DNA from: Thermoplasmata archaeon | GTDB lineage: Archaea; Thermoplasmatota; Penumbrarchaeia; Penumbrarchaeales; Penumbrarchaeaceae | Assembly: GCA_023145185.1 (NCBI GenBank) | Contig: JAGLEG010000100.1 | Coordinates: 1 to 25,530, forward strand | Direction: 5' to 3' | Length of the DNA stretch: 25,530 nucleotides | In this document: positions 15,296 through 24,100 of the stretch, piece after piece | Numbering within the stretch: position 1 is the stretch's first letter | Layout of the letters: each line of letters begins with the position of its first letter | Notes under the pieces: generated by a model | What the model was told of the DNA's origin: nothing | The model's database searches: none | The model's input: only the letters and a program-made list of their open reading frames with translations | Translations under genes and position numbers: made by a program

Positions 15296-17875
15296 ATGCG
15301 AAATGTGACGATAGGGATTCTTGTTCTGCTTGGTCTGCTCCTGGGTATGGCTTTTGTGCCTTTTTCCCAGGCTGCTCCGGGGATGGACGAGAGCGCGGAC
15401 AAGTCTATGATCACGACAGAGAACGGCAACGAGGAGTACTTTCTGGACAGCGGTGACATGAAGTTCGTCATCGACATGATCTATGATCAGGAGAGGAGCA
15501 CGGAGGTGAAGATATTCGTGGTGAACCCGGATGTTGACCCAAGGGACATGCGGATCGTGATGATGGTCGATGATGAACAGGCCGATTGGTCATTCAAGAT
15601 CATCGAGATCCAGGATGGAGACGGCGAAGACCTCATTGGGGACGGCGATACGACCGAGATCGAGAAGGAAAAAGAGTATCTGATCGGCGGGGTCGACGGC
15701 GGAAAACAGCTCACGGTCATTATCGACGCGAGGTACAAGGGCGAGGACAAGGACGCCTCCACACCGATCAGCCTTCAGGTGACGGTGGGCGGTATGACCG
15801 CCTCAAAGACCCTGGATTTCTACGTCACAGAGGGAAACTATCTGTTCATCTGGCTCTCTCTGGCCTTTTCCATGGTGGGCCTGCTCTATGCGTTCATACT
15901 GGCACGGACCGTTATGAAGAGGAAGGTTGACAACGAGGACCTGGAGAGGATATCCGGATACATCAAGGATGGTGCAAAGGCTTTCCTTTTGGCCGAATAC
16001 AAGGTTATCGCCGTGTTCGCAGGTGCCGCCGTCCTCGCATTGATCATAATGGTATTCACTCTTGGCATGGTCTGGATGGTGGTTCCAGCCTTCATATTCG
16101 GGGCGCTGTTCTCGGCCACTGCGGGGAATATTGGAATGAGGGTGGCGACAATGGCCAATTCCAAGACCGCATGGGCCTGCAAGGACTCTATCAACTCCGG
16201 CCTGAAGGTTGCTTTCAACTCCGGGGCCGTCATGGGGCTCACCGTGGTGGGCCTGGGGCTCACGGGTGTTACGGTCCTGTACGCCCTCTTCGGCAATGTG
16301 GAGATGCTCTTCGGCTTCGGCTTCGGCGCATCGAGCATAGCCCTCTTCGCCAGGGTTGGCGGAGGCATATATACAAAGGCTGCCGACGTCGGCGCCGACC
16401 TTGTAGGCAAGGTCGAGGCGGGTATCCCAGAGGACGACCCGAGGAACCCCGCAACGATCGCTGACAACGTGGGTGACAACGTTGGAGATGTGGCCGGGAT
16501 GGGAGCTGACCTCTTCGAATCATACGTTGACTCGATCATAGCTGCGATGGCCCTTGGTATCGTCGGCATTTCGGTCATGAGAGATGGTGACCTCATACAC
16601 GGTGGCTCGGTCGGCTGGGCCGTTATCCTCCCGATCCTGCTCGCAGGTATGGGGATCATATCGGCGATAATCGGGACCCTGCTCGTTGGCGGCAAGGGAG
16701 ACCCCCACAAGGCGCTCAACAGGGGGATATATGGTGCTTCTATTATCATGGCCGTTGCCACATTTATCGTCATGTTCCTGATATTCAAGGATGGTAATGT
16801 CGTGTTCCCACTGTTCCTATCCGTGGTCACGGGCCTTGGTGCGGGGATCCTCATAGGAAAGGCGACAGAGTATTACACCTCGGACAAGAAGGGGCCCACA
16901 AGGCGCGTTGCGGAGGCTTCCCAGACCGGGGCGGCCACCAATATCATCTCCGGGCTTGCTCTTGGGATGTGGTCAACGATAATACCCGTTCTTGCAGTGG
17001 TCGCCACGATCATGATCACTTACTATCTTGCTGGCCTCTACGGCATCGCCCTGGCAGCGGTTGGTATGCTATCCACGCTGGGGATAACCCTGGCCACCGA
17101 TACCTATGGGCCCGTTGCGGATAACGCTGCGGGACTCGCCGAGATGGCGGGACTTGGAAAGAACGTCAGGAAGAGGGCAGAGGAGCTGGACGCGGTGGGC
17201 AACACCACTGCGGCCATAGGGAAAGGGTTTGCGATAGGCTCTGCCGGCCTGACCGCCCTTGCTCTGTTCTCTGCATTCACGATCGCAGCGGGGATCGACC
17301 TGAGCTCATTTACGCTCGTCAACCCTGCGGTGGTCGCCGGACTGTTCCTTGGCGGCCTTCTACCGTTCGTCTTCTCTGCTCTTACCATGCAGGCGGTGGG
17401 GACCGCGGCTCAGGGTATGGTGGAGGAGGTCAGGAGGCAGTTCAGGGAGATCAAGGGAATACTTGAGGGAGAGGCGGAGCCGGACTACGAGAGGTGTGTG
17501 GAGATATCCACCCAATCGGCCCTCAAGGCGATGATCCTACCCTCGCTTATTGCGGTGCTTGCGCCGATCATCGTGGGCTCGATATCGATCGTGGCCCTGG
17601 GAGGCATGCTGGCCGGGTCCATAGTGACCGGTTTCGTGCTCGCCGTGATGATGGCGAACTCGGGCGGTGCCTGGGATAACGCAAAGAAATACATCGAGGG
17701 CGGCGCACTCGGCGGCAAGGGATCCGATCCCCACAAGGCCGCGGTAGTTGGCGACACCGTCGGCGATCCGTTCAAGGATACGTCCGGACCTTCGTTGAAC
17801 ATCCTGATCAAGCTGATGTCCATCGTCTCTCTGGTGTTCGTCCCCCTGTTCATACTCCTGAACTCGCTCATCTGA
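15296..17875 (+). CDS. hppA: Membrane-bound pyrophosphatase with N-terminal secreted domain
   Basis: Ion-pumping pyrophosphatase coupling PPi hydrolysis to H+ or Na+ export. The core from about residue 180 has intact catalytic blocks: DVGADLVGKVE near 364, DDPRNPATIADNVGDNVGD near 380 and GDPFKDTSGPS near the end. GNTTAAIGKG near 635 has Ala where K+-independent enzymes carry Lys, so it should be of the K+-dependent class; the pumped ion cannot be decided. Unusually, the protein is 859 residues. It begins with a signal peptide (cleavage likely after PFSQA) and a domain of about 150 residues with a beta-sandwich look before the first membrane helix. ATG 15296 follows GGTGAT. Confidence 0.95.
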   Translation: MRNVTIGILVLLGLLLGMAFVPFSQAAPGMDESADKSMITTENGNEEYFLDSGDMKFVIDMIYDQERSTEVKIFVVNPDVDPRDMRIVMMVDDEQADWSFKIIEIQDGDGEDLIGDGDTTEIEKEKEYLIGGVDGGKQLTVIIDARYKGEDKDASTPISLQVTVGGMTASKTLDFYVTEGNYLFIWLSLAFSMVGLLYAFILARTVMKRKVDNEDLERISGYIKDGAKAFLLAEYKVIAVFAGAAVLALIIMVFTLGMVWMVVPAFIFGALFSATAGNIGMRVATMANSKTAWACKDSINSGLKVAFNSGAVMGLTVVGLGLTGVTVLYALFGNVEMLFGFGFGASSIALFARVGGGIYTKAADVGADLVGKVEAGIPEDDPRNPATIADNVGDNVGDVAGMGADLFESYVDSIIAAMALGIVGISVMRDGDLIHGGSVGWAVILPILLAGMGIISAIIGTLLVGGKGDPHKALNRGIYGASIIMAVATFIVMFLIFKDGNVVFPLFLSVVTGLGAGILIGKATEYYTSDKKGPTRRVAEASQTGAATNIISGLALGMWSTIIPVLAVVATIMITYYLAGLYGIALAAVGMLSTLGITLATDTYGPVADNAAGLAEMAGLGKNVRKRAEELDAVGNTTAAIGKGFAIGSAGLTALALFSAFTIAAGIDLSSFTLVNPAVVAGLFLGGLLPFVFSALTMQAVGTAAQGMVEEVRRQFREIKGILEGEAEPDYERCVEISTQSALKAMILPSLIAVLAPIIVGSISIVALGGMLAGSIVTGFVLAVMMANSGGAWDNAKKYIEGGALGGKGSDPHKAAVVGDTVGDPFKDTSGPSLNILIKLMSIVSLVFVPLFILLNSLI

Positions 17876-17898
17876 GTTTGTGTTTGAAGCGGACTATC

Positions 17899-17929
17899 GG
17901 GAGCTCCTCTGGAGCTCCCTTTTTTTTTT
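17899..17929 (+). terminator. Hairpin plus T-run terminator after hppA
   Basis: A perfect 9 bp stem, GGGAGCTCC with GGAGCTCCC, has a TCT loop and is followed immediately by ten T residues. It lies 23 bases after the hppA stop. Archaeal termination usually relies on the T-tract alone; this one has the full bacterial intrinsic form. Confidence 0.85.
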
Positions 17930-17956
17930 ATTTGATATTGCAGAGACCGAAATATT

Positions 17957-18031
17957 CTTTAATGGAATACCAATACTATATCATTCAGCCTCGATCAGGG
18001 GTTGATCCAGTCAGGGGGAATGACCTATTAA
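17957..18031 (+). promoter_or_regulatory. Promoter and twin-hairpin leader of the propeller gene
   Basis: CTTTAATG (17957-17964) predicts a start near 17987. Two small hairpins follow: GATCA/TGATC (17993-17997 with 18003-18007) and GTCA/TGAC (18010-18013 with 18021-18024), both presenting a GGGG loop. A four-codon open frame (ATG ACC TAT TAA, 18020-18031) ends four bases before the real start. Confidence 0.3.
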
Positions 18032-18035
18032 CGGG

Positions 18036-20936
18036 ATGAAAGCTGTAATATTATCTTTGTTTTTGATCGCAAGCGGAATGTTCCTGTTCACCATGCCGGA
18101 CGATGTTGACTCGATGAGCTTCGACCCGCGGTGGGACGTTGATGGGAACAGGACCGTTGTATGCAACGCAACACTCGACCAGTACTTGCTCGGATCGATC
18201 GGCGACGGCGAGGGTGGAATGATCGTGGTTTGGGTAGATTATAGATTGGACGATTCCGCGGATACCTATGTTCAACGGTTATCCGCTGACGGAACTCCCT
18301 TGTGGGGGGAGAACGGACTGCTTATATCCGATTTTGATTTTGATCAGGAGGATTCGCAGATTGTCTCCGATGGCGCGGGCGGGGCCATAGTTCTATGGCC
18401 CGGGTCCTCCGGTTTGGGAGATGATCTCTTCGCACAGCGCGTGGGCCACAATGGAGACCTCCTCTGGGGAGAGGAAGGGCTCATCGTCTGCGGCGCCGAG
18501 GAGGGCCAGTTGTATGCAAAGATGATCAGCGATGGGTCGGGCGGAGCGATATTCACGTGGGGGGACACCAGGGACGGAGGCTATGATATCTACGCCCAGA
18601 GGATAGATGGTGACGGGGCCCTGTTGTGGGAGGAGAACGGAACGGCCATCTGTACCATGTTCGGGGATCAGGCACGGCCGGAGATAACCTCTGATGGAGC
18701 CGGCGGTGCGATCCTCACCTGGAGGGATACCAGATATGTTGCATCGGACATATTCACCCAGCGTGTAAACCGGAGTGGAGAGGTGCAGTGGACGGAGGAT
18801 GGTGTGGAGATATGCTCGGGTTCCGGACCCCACTGGTATCCCAAGATCTTCGAGGACGGATCCGGAGGGGCGGTGATAACATGGCAGGACGGAAGGGACG
18901 GGCTCAACATCTATGCTCAGCGGGTGAATGCAACCGGGGCGCCATTGTGGGGTGAGAACGGTAAAGCGGTGTGCACCGCATCAGATGATCAGGTAGAACC
19001 CATTGTGGTGGTGGATAGCTCGGGCCATTCGATCATTGCCTGGGTGGATAACAGGGAGATGGACATGGATATCTACGCCCAGAGGATGAGCCCTGAAGGC
19101 GACATCTTGTGGGAGGAGAACGGAACGGTGGTATGTACTGCTGCAGAGAGTCAGGGTAACGTGGATATGTTGGCCGATGGATCGGGAGGTGTATTTCTTG
19201 TCTGGAGCGATTACAGGGCCAAGTCCGCAAAGGAGCTCTATACTCAACATGTCGGTCCTGATGGCATGATGTACTGGATGGAGAACGGGATCAACGTTCT
19301 CATAGGACCGAACAACCTGGCCAATCCGAGGCTGGCGGAGGATGGCAAGGGGGGGATCTTCATCGCTTGGGAGGGCAACGACCCCATCTCAGATAGAGAC
19401 ATCTATGCGAGACACATCGGGATGGTGATCACATCAACGGAGCCACAGGCCGAATTCGATGAGGATTCACTACCCGTATTTGACATGACCTCTAACGAAG
19501 ATTGGAACGCCACATGGTCACTGACCTCCGATGCTGACTGCTTCTGGATAGATCCCCAAACGGGCCTGGTATCGGGGATGCCAGATAACACACATGTAGG
19601 CATCCACTGGATCAATATTCACGTGGAGAACAACGAGTGGATGTGGGACAGCCTCAACTTCACCGTGGAGGTCATGAACATACCTGCGGTGATCACCACC
19701 CTGGAACCGATAACTACGGTTGATCAGGGGGACGCTTACCTGTTCGATCTGGACAGCAGCGACGACGGTCAGGGGAACGTGTCGTGGTCCCTATCGACAG
19801 CTGGAGGGTGGCTTACCGTAAATACGACCTCTGGTGTCCTCTCGGGAGTGCCGGAGAACCAGGATGTAGGTGAATCCACCGTCAACGTATCCGTATCCGA
19901 CGGCAACGGGGGCTTCGATCACCTGATATTCAATATCACCGTAAATGACACGAACGACGCGCCCATCATCACGAACTATGACTACATGAATGTGACCCAG
20001 GATGAGCTGTTCATACTGGCCCTGAACGCGACGGATGTCGATCTCCCGGGAGATGTACTGACGTGGAACTACACCACATCCGCATCATGGCTCGGGTTCA
20101 ACGAGACAACGCTTCTGATATCCGGCACCCCTGGAAACGACGATGTGGGCGAGCATTGGATAAACATCACCGTCGAGGACGGCAGGGGAGGTGCGGACGC
20201 CATCAATATCACGTTGATCGTTGAGAACTGGAACGATGCACCAACGATACTGACCACTGAACTGCCCATGGCCACGATAGATATTCTGTACACGTTCGAA
20301 CTGGAGGCGGTGGACATCGACCCAACGAACGATACGTTGACGTGGTCCATCTCGTCAAATAGCTCCTGGCTCTCGATAAACTCCACCACCGGGGTCCTCT
20401 CCGGGACGCCGACGGAGGATGATGTGGGATTGGAGGTCATAGAGATCACCGTCTCTGACGGCCAGGGAGGGGAGGACATCATCTTCTTCTCGCTTTCGGT
20501 CCTGGGGGTCAATGAGCCTCCTGTGATCGATCCGGTCTCACCACAAAAAGGTGTGGTGGGCGAAACGTACCTGCTGGAGCTATCAGCCACCGATATCAAT
20601 GGTGATACCATGACCTGGTCCATTGTGACCGACGCGGATTGGCTCTCGATCAACGGGACCACAGGGGCCCTTTCGGGCATGGCGGTTCTGGGAACGTTCG
20701 ACGTGACCGTGACGGTAGATGATGGGAGGGGAGGTACCGATACGATGGTTCTCACCATCGAGATCGGGCCCACCGTGACAGCTGATGATGATGACGATGA
20801 GGGAGGCGACGATACGGATGATAATGCAGGCATGATGCCGTTCATTATCATGGGCATCCTGCTCCTTCTCATCGTGGTTGTGGTGATCATCGTACTGACG
20901 AGGAAGGGATCCTCCTCCGACGCGGATGAGGAGTAA
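18036..20936 (+). CDS. Anchored surface protein: beta-propeller plus five cadherin-like domains
   Basis: A 966-residue secreted protein. A signal peptide lies at 1-25. Residues about 35-461 hold seven full repeats and one split repeat of about 54 residues with the pattern DGxGGAIxxWxDxR, then DIYAQRV, then LWxENGxxVC. The N-terminus carries the second half of a repeat and the eighth ends after its first half, as in a velcro-closed eight-bladed beta-propeller. Five cadherin-like (He_PIG, dystroglycan-type) domains follow, recognised by TWSI, WLSINxTTGxLSGTP and VTVxDGxGG blocks. Then come an Asp-rich linker and one membrane helix near 935-955 with a short charged tail. Many NxS/T sites suggest glycosylation. 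It probably binds ligands or neighbouring cells; the exact role is unknown. No ribosome binding site is well placed before ATG 18036. Confidence 0.88.
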   Translation: MKAVILSLFLIASGMFLFTMPDDVDSMSFDPRWDVDGNRTVVCNATLDQYLLGSIGDGEGGMIVVWVDYRLDDSADTYVQRLSADGTPLWGENGLLISDFDFDQEDSQIVSDGAGGAIVLWPGSSGLGDDLFAQRVGHNGDLLWGEEGLIVCGAEEGQLYAKMISDGSGGAIFTWGDTRDGGYDIYAQRIDGDGALLWEENGTAICTMFGDQARPEITSDGAGGAILTWRDTRYVASDIFTQRVNRSGEVQWTEDGVEICSGSGPHWYPKIFEDGSGGAVITWQDGRDGLNIYAQRVNATGAPLWGENGKAVCTASDDQVEPIVVVDSSGHSIIAWVDNREMDMDIYAQRMSPEGDILWEENGTVVCTAAESQGNVDMLADGSGGVFLVWSDYRAKSAKELYTQHVGPDGMMYWMENGINVLIGPNNLANPRLAEDGKGGIFIAWEGNDPISDRDIYARHIGMVITSTEPQAEFDEDSLPVFDMTSNEDWNATWSLTSDADCFWIDPQTGLVSGMPDNTHVGIHWINIHVENNEWMWDSLNFTVEVMNIPAVITTLEPITTVDQGDAYLFDLDSSDDGQGNVSWSLSTAGGWLTVNTTSGVLSGVPENQDVGESTVNVSVSDGNGGFDHLIFNITVNDTNDAPIITNYDYMNVTQDELFILALNATDVDLPGDVLTWNYTTSASWLGFNETTLLISGTPGNDDVGEHWINITVEDGRGGADAINITLIVENWNDAPTILTTELPMATIDILYTFELEAVDIDPTNDTLTWSISSNSSWLSINSTTGVLSGTPTEDDVGLEVIEITVSDGQGGEDIIFFSLSVLGVNEPPVIDPVSPQKGVVGETYLLELSATDINGDTMTWSIVTDADWLSINGTTGALSGMAVLGTFDVTVTVDDGRGGTDTMVLTIEIGPTVTADDDDDEGGDDTDDNAGMMPFIIMGILLLLIVVVVIIVLTRKGSSSDADEE

Positions 20937-20955
20937 AAAGAGAGATGCTGGATAG

Positions 20956-20988
20956 CCCCTCCCGAGGTGGTCCTAAACCTTGGGGGGG
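20956..20988 (+). terminator. Strong 3' hairpin after the propeller gene
   Basis: CCCCTCCCGAGG (20956-20967) pairs with CCTTGGGGGGG (20978-20988) over 11 bp, with one bulged T and one G-U, around a 10 nt loop. It begins 20 bases after the stop. There is no T-run directly after it, so it may protect or process the mRNA end rather than terminate. Confidence 0.45.
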
Positions 20989-21090
20989 ATGATCTTTCAA
21001 CCATGGCCCGAAATGCGCCATATCTGTAACCTTATGGAGGAATAAAGCTCTTCCAGCGGAATTCGGTTATCTTTTGGACCGTTCCTAATC

Positions 21091-21154
21091 ATTAAATAAC
21101 GGAAATTCGTTCAAAATGTGGGTCGGGTCGATCGTTCTTTTGGGGAAAACGGTC
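21091..21154 (+). promoter_or_regulatory. Promoter and leader hairpin of the tail-collar gene
   Basis: ATTAAATA (21091-21098) predicts a start near 21120. GATCGTT (21130-21136) pairs with AACGGTC (21148-21154), 7 bp with one G-U. The leader would be about 75 nt and ends with the ribosome binding site AGGTGA at 21184-21189. Nothing else was seen in the 258 bp between the two surface-protein genes. Confidence 0.38.
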
Positions 21155-21194
21155 AGCCCGGTGAGCACCCTGGTTGTTTATAGAGGTGAGATGG

Positions 21195-24100
21195 ATGAAA
21201 AATTCGATGTTGATAGCTTTGATGATGGCGGCTGTGATGCTTCTTGTTCCGATGGGAACGCTCTCCATGGAAGGGCCGAAAACATTCCCTGATGCGGTGA
21301 TGGACCTCTCCACCTCATCGAGCGTTTCACACGAGGGTATAGTCGGGATGTGGGCTGGTACCTTCTCATCCATCCCGAATGGATGGACCTACATTTCCGA
21401 GATGGCGGATAAGTTCGTCCTGGGAGATTCGACCTCGCAAGGAAATGGAGGGGCGACGGAACACAAGCATACCTATACCGATATGCCCACCCATACACAC
21501 ACCATACCCTCCTCAGGAGCTCACACACATGATTTCTCCCATACAGATGTGAGATGTAGATCGTCGTCCAGCACTAATGGAAGGGGAGTTGGATCCAGTT
21601 CTGGCACAAGGGTCAGAACCAGTTCTGATGGTTCTCATACACATACCGTGAATTCCACCGGCAGCAGTTCGGCGGAGACCTCATCTTCGTCCAATCTTCC
21701 TCCGTACATTGAGCTAATATACCTCCAGAAGACGGACGCATCGGAGACCATACCCGAGGGCATGATCCTCTTCTGGTCAGGCCTTGTGTCCACGATCCCT
21801 GATGGATGGGGGCTTTGCGACGGCAACAGCAGCAATCCAGACCTCCGGAGTACGTTCTACAGGGGCGCCTCCCTGGATGAGGACGCAGGAAGCACTGGAG
21901 GCACCACCTCCCACCGCCATACATACACCGAGACCATCACCCATACACATACGTTAAACTCGGCCGGCAGACACGACCATGATTATCAGTTCCGCAGGAT
22001 CAGATCGACATTTTCTGGTTCGGCGGTCAGAGGAACGTCTACGGGAGCTACCACCATCACCACGACCTCGGAAGGCTCCCATTCACACGAGCTTTCCGTG
22101 GAGGGAACCTCTGTATGTTACACGGAGGACGAGAATAACCTGCCGCCTTACTACAAGCTCGCACCGATGATCAAGGTAGATGGTGACGGACCTCTGCCAT
22201 CGAATGCCATCTTTGGATGGTGGGATGTCTCCCAGGCTCCCGGGGAGTTCGGTGCATGTGATGGAACGAAGGGGACCCCGGACCTTGTGGACGTTATGAT
22301 AATGGGAGTTGGGCCCGGTGAGGGCCCTGGAGCAACCGGAGGGTCCACCCAGCATCAACACTCCTATTCTGATGTTCCGAGGCATGGCCATGGGACGTCC
22401 ACAGATGGCGATCACACGCATACGAGCTCCTTTTCCACCACCTATGGGAATGGGGATCCTGGCCCAACCGATATGAGAGGGACCTCGACCGGCAGCTCCT
22501 CCTCTCCCACCGAGTCCGCAGGCGATCATACTCACACTGTTTCCAAAGATGGGGCCACTGACTGCAAGACCTCAAATTCGGACGATCTTCCACCATATCG
22601 GACCATGGTATACATGATGAGGTCCTCCGTTTACAATGAGGATAAAGAGGAGTGGTATTCTACCATACAGGCCGCAGTTGATGATGCAGATGCGGGAGAT
22701 GATCTCTTCCTGACCAATGGAACCTATCTTGAGAACGTGATCGTGGGCAAGACGCTTACCATGAGTGCCAATTTCACCGGACAGGCGTTGATAAACGGGC
22801 TCAATAGTGACCACACGATGGAGGTCAAGGGGAAGAATGTCCAGATCACCGGATTGAACTTCACCAATTCATGGGATTACAGCGGGTTGTATATCATCGG
22901 TGACGGCCCCATTCTCGATGAGGTCACGTGCCACGATTCCACCGACGGCCTGTGGTTAAAAGGCGTTAATGGCGCAGAGATCACAGGTTCCAATTTCAAT
23001 AACTGCACAAGTGGTATTCTGATCGATGGCTCGTCCAACATCGGAATATCCGATTCTATTTTATCGGATAACACGGCCTCCGTAAATATATCCAACGTCC
23101 AGTCGCTAACCATCCAGAATTGCACCATGAAGGACAGTGATGTTGGAGTGGGAACCTCGGGCTCAACGATCAACAGTATACTCGTAAATGGTTCCACGTT
23201 CAATGGAGATGATAGGTCCCTGGAGCTGTATGGGGATAATGTGAGCGTCACCAACAACTCGTTTTCGGACTCTTCAGAATGGGCGGTTACGGCGGGGCAG
23301 GGCTCTGATCAAAAGGTAGCTTTCAATACGTTTGAGAGCTGTGAAAAAGGCATATATTTAAACGGTGCGAGGTGGGCAGATGTTACCGGAAACGAGTTAG
23401 ATGGAGTTGGTTACGGCATGTCGATATATGACTCTTATCTGGTGGATATCAGCGGTAATATGGTCAATTCCACGGGGAAGGGTATAGTTCTAAGCTGGGC
23501 ACAAAGTGTGGAGGTTACCGATAACGGGATCGATGCTGTAGATCTCGGAATATCCATTATGAACTCCGATACCATCAATATCAGCGATAGCAGGATCGCC
23601 GTTTCCGGAGAGGGGATCACGATCTCCGATGGCATGGATCTGAATATATGGAACAATTCGATATATGCCTGGGATATTGGCATCACAGCCCTATCATCCG
23701 ATAATAACACGATCCGTGATAATATCATATCCGGGAACCAGTCCCAGGGGATCATCCTCGATGACTGCATGGGGCACAACCTCTTACGAAATGAGGTGCT
23801 CAACTCCTCCCTCTGGTCTATCAAGCTCCTGAACTCCGATAACAACACTTTATTTGACAATGTTCTAATGGAGAATTCCTATGGTGTTGTGATCGAAGGC
23901 TCCTATGAGAATCTGATCCAGGGCAACCATATCTCCGACAGCTCTGAAAATGGGATATTGGTCCGATCATCGTTTGGCAATGAGATACGTTCGAACATGG
24001 TCCTGGATAACAGGGTGGGGATCAAGCTCAGAGATACTGTCGAGAACAGTATCTATGACAACCACATCGACAGCATCATCATGAACACCGACGTATTGAA

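Noticed and set aside
15886..16854. Minus-strand open frame of 322 codons inside hppA
   Set aside because: It is antisense to the pyrophosphatase core; its Pro/Ser/Thr/Ala-rich composition is the mirror of membrane-helix codons.
18200..19420. DNA-level direct repeats or a CRISPR-like array in the propeller gene
   Set aside because: The repeated units are protein repeats of about 54 codons with diverged DNA; there are no constant repeats with unique spacers.
20069..21004. Minus-strand open frame of 311 codons opposite the cadherin-like region
   Set aside because: It is Ser/Thr/Val/Pro-rich mirror translation of the repeats with no ribosome binding site or promoter.
22353..22535. A separate prophage tail gene within the window
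   Set aside because: The collar-like repeats share one uninterrupted frame with a signal peptide and a downstream beta-helix, and no other phage genes are near on the left.
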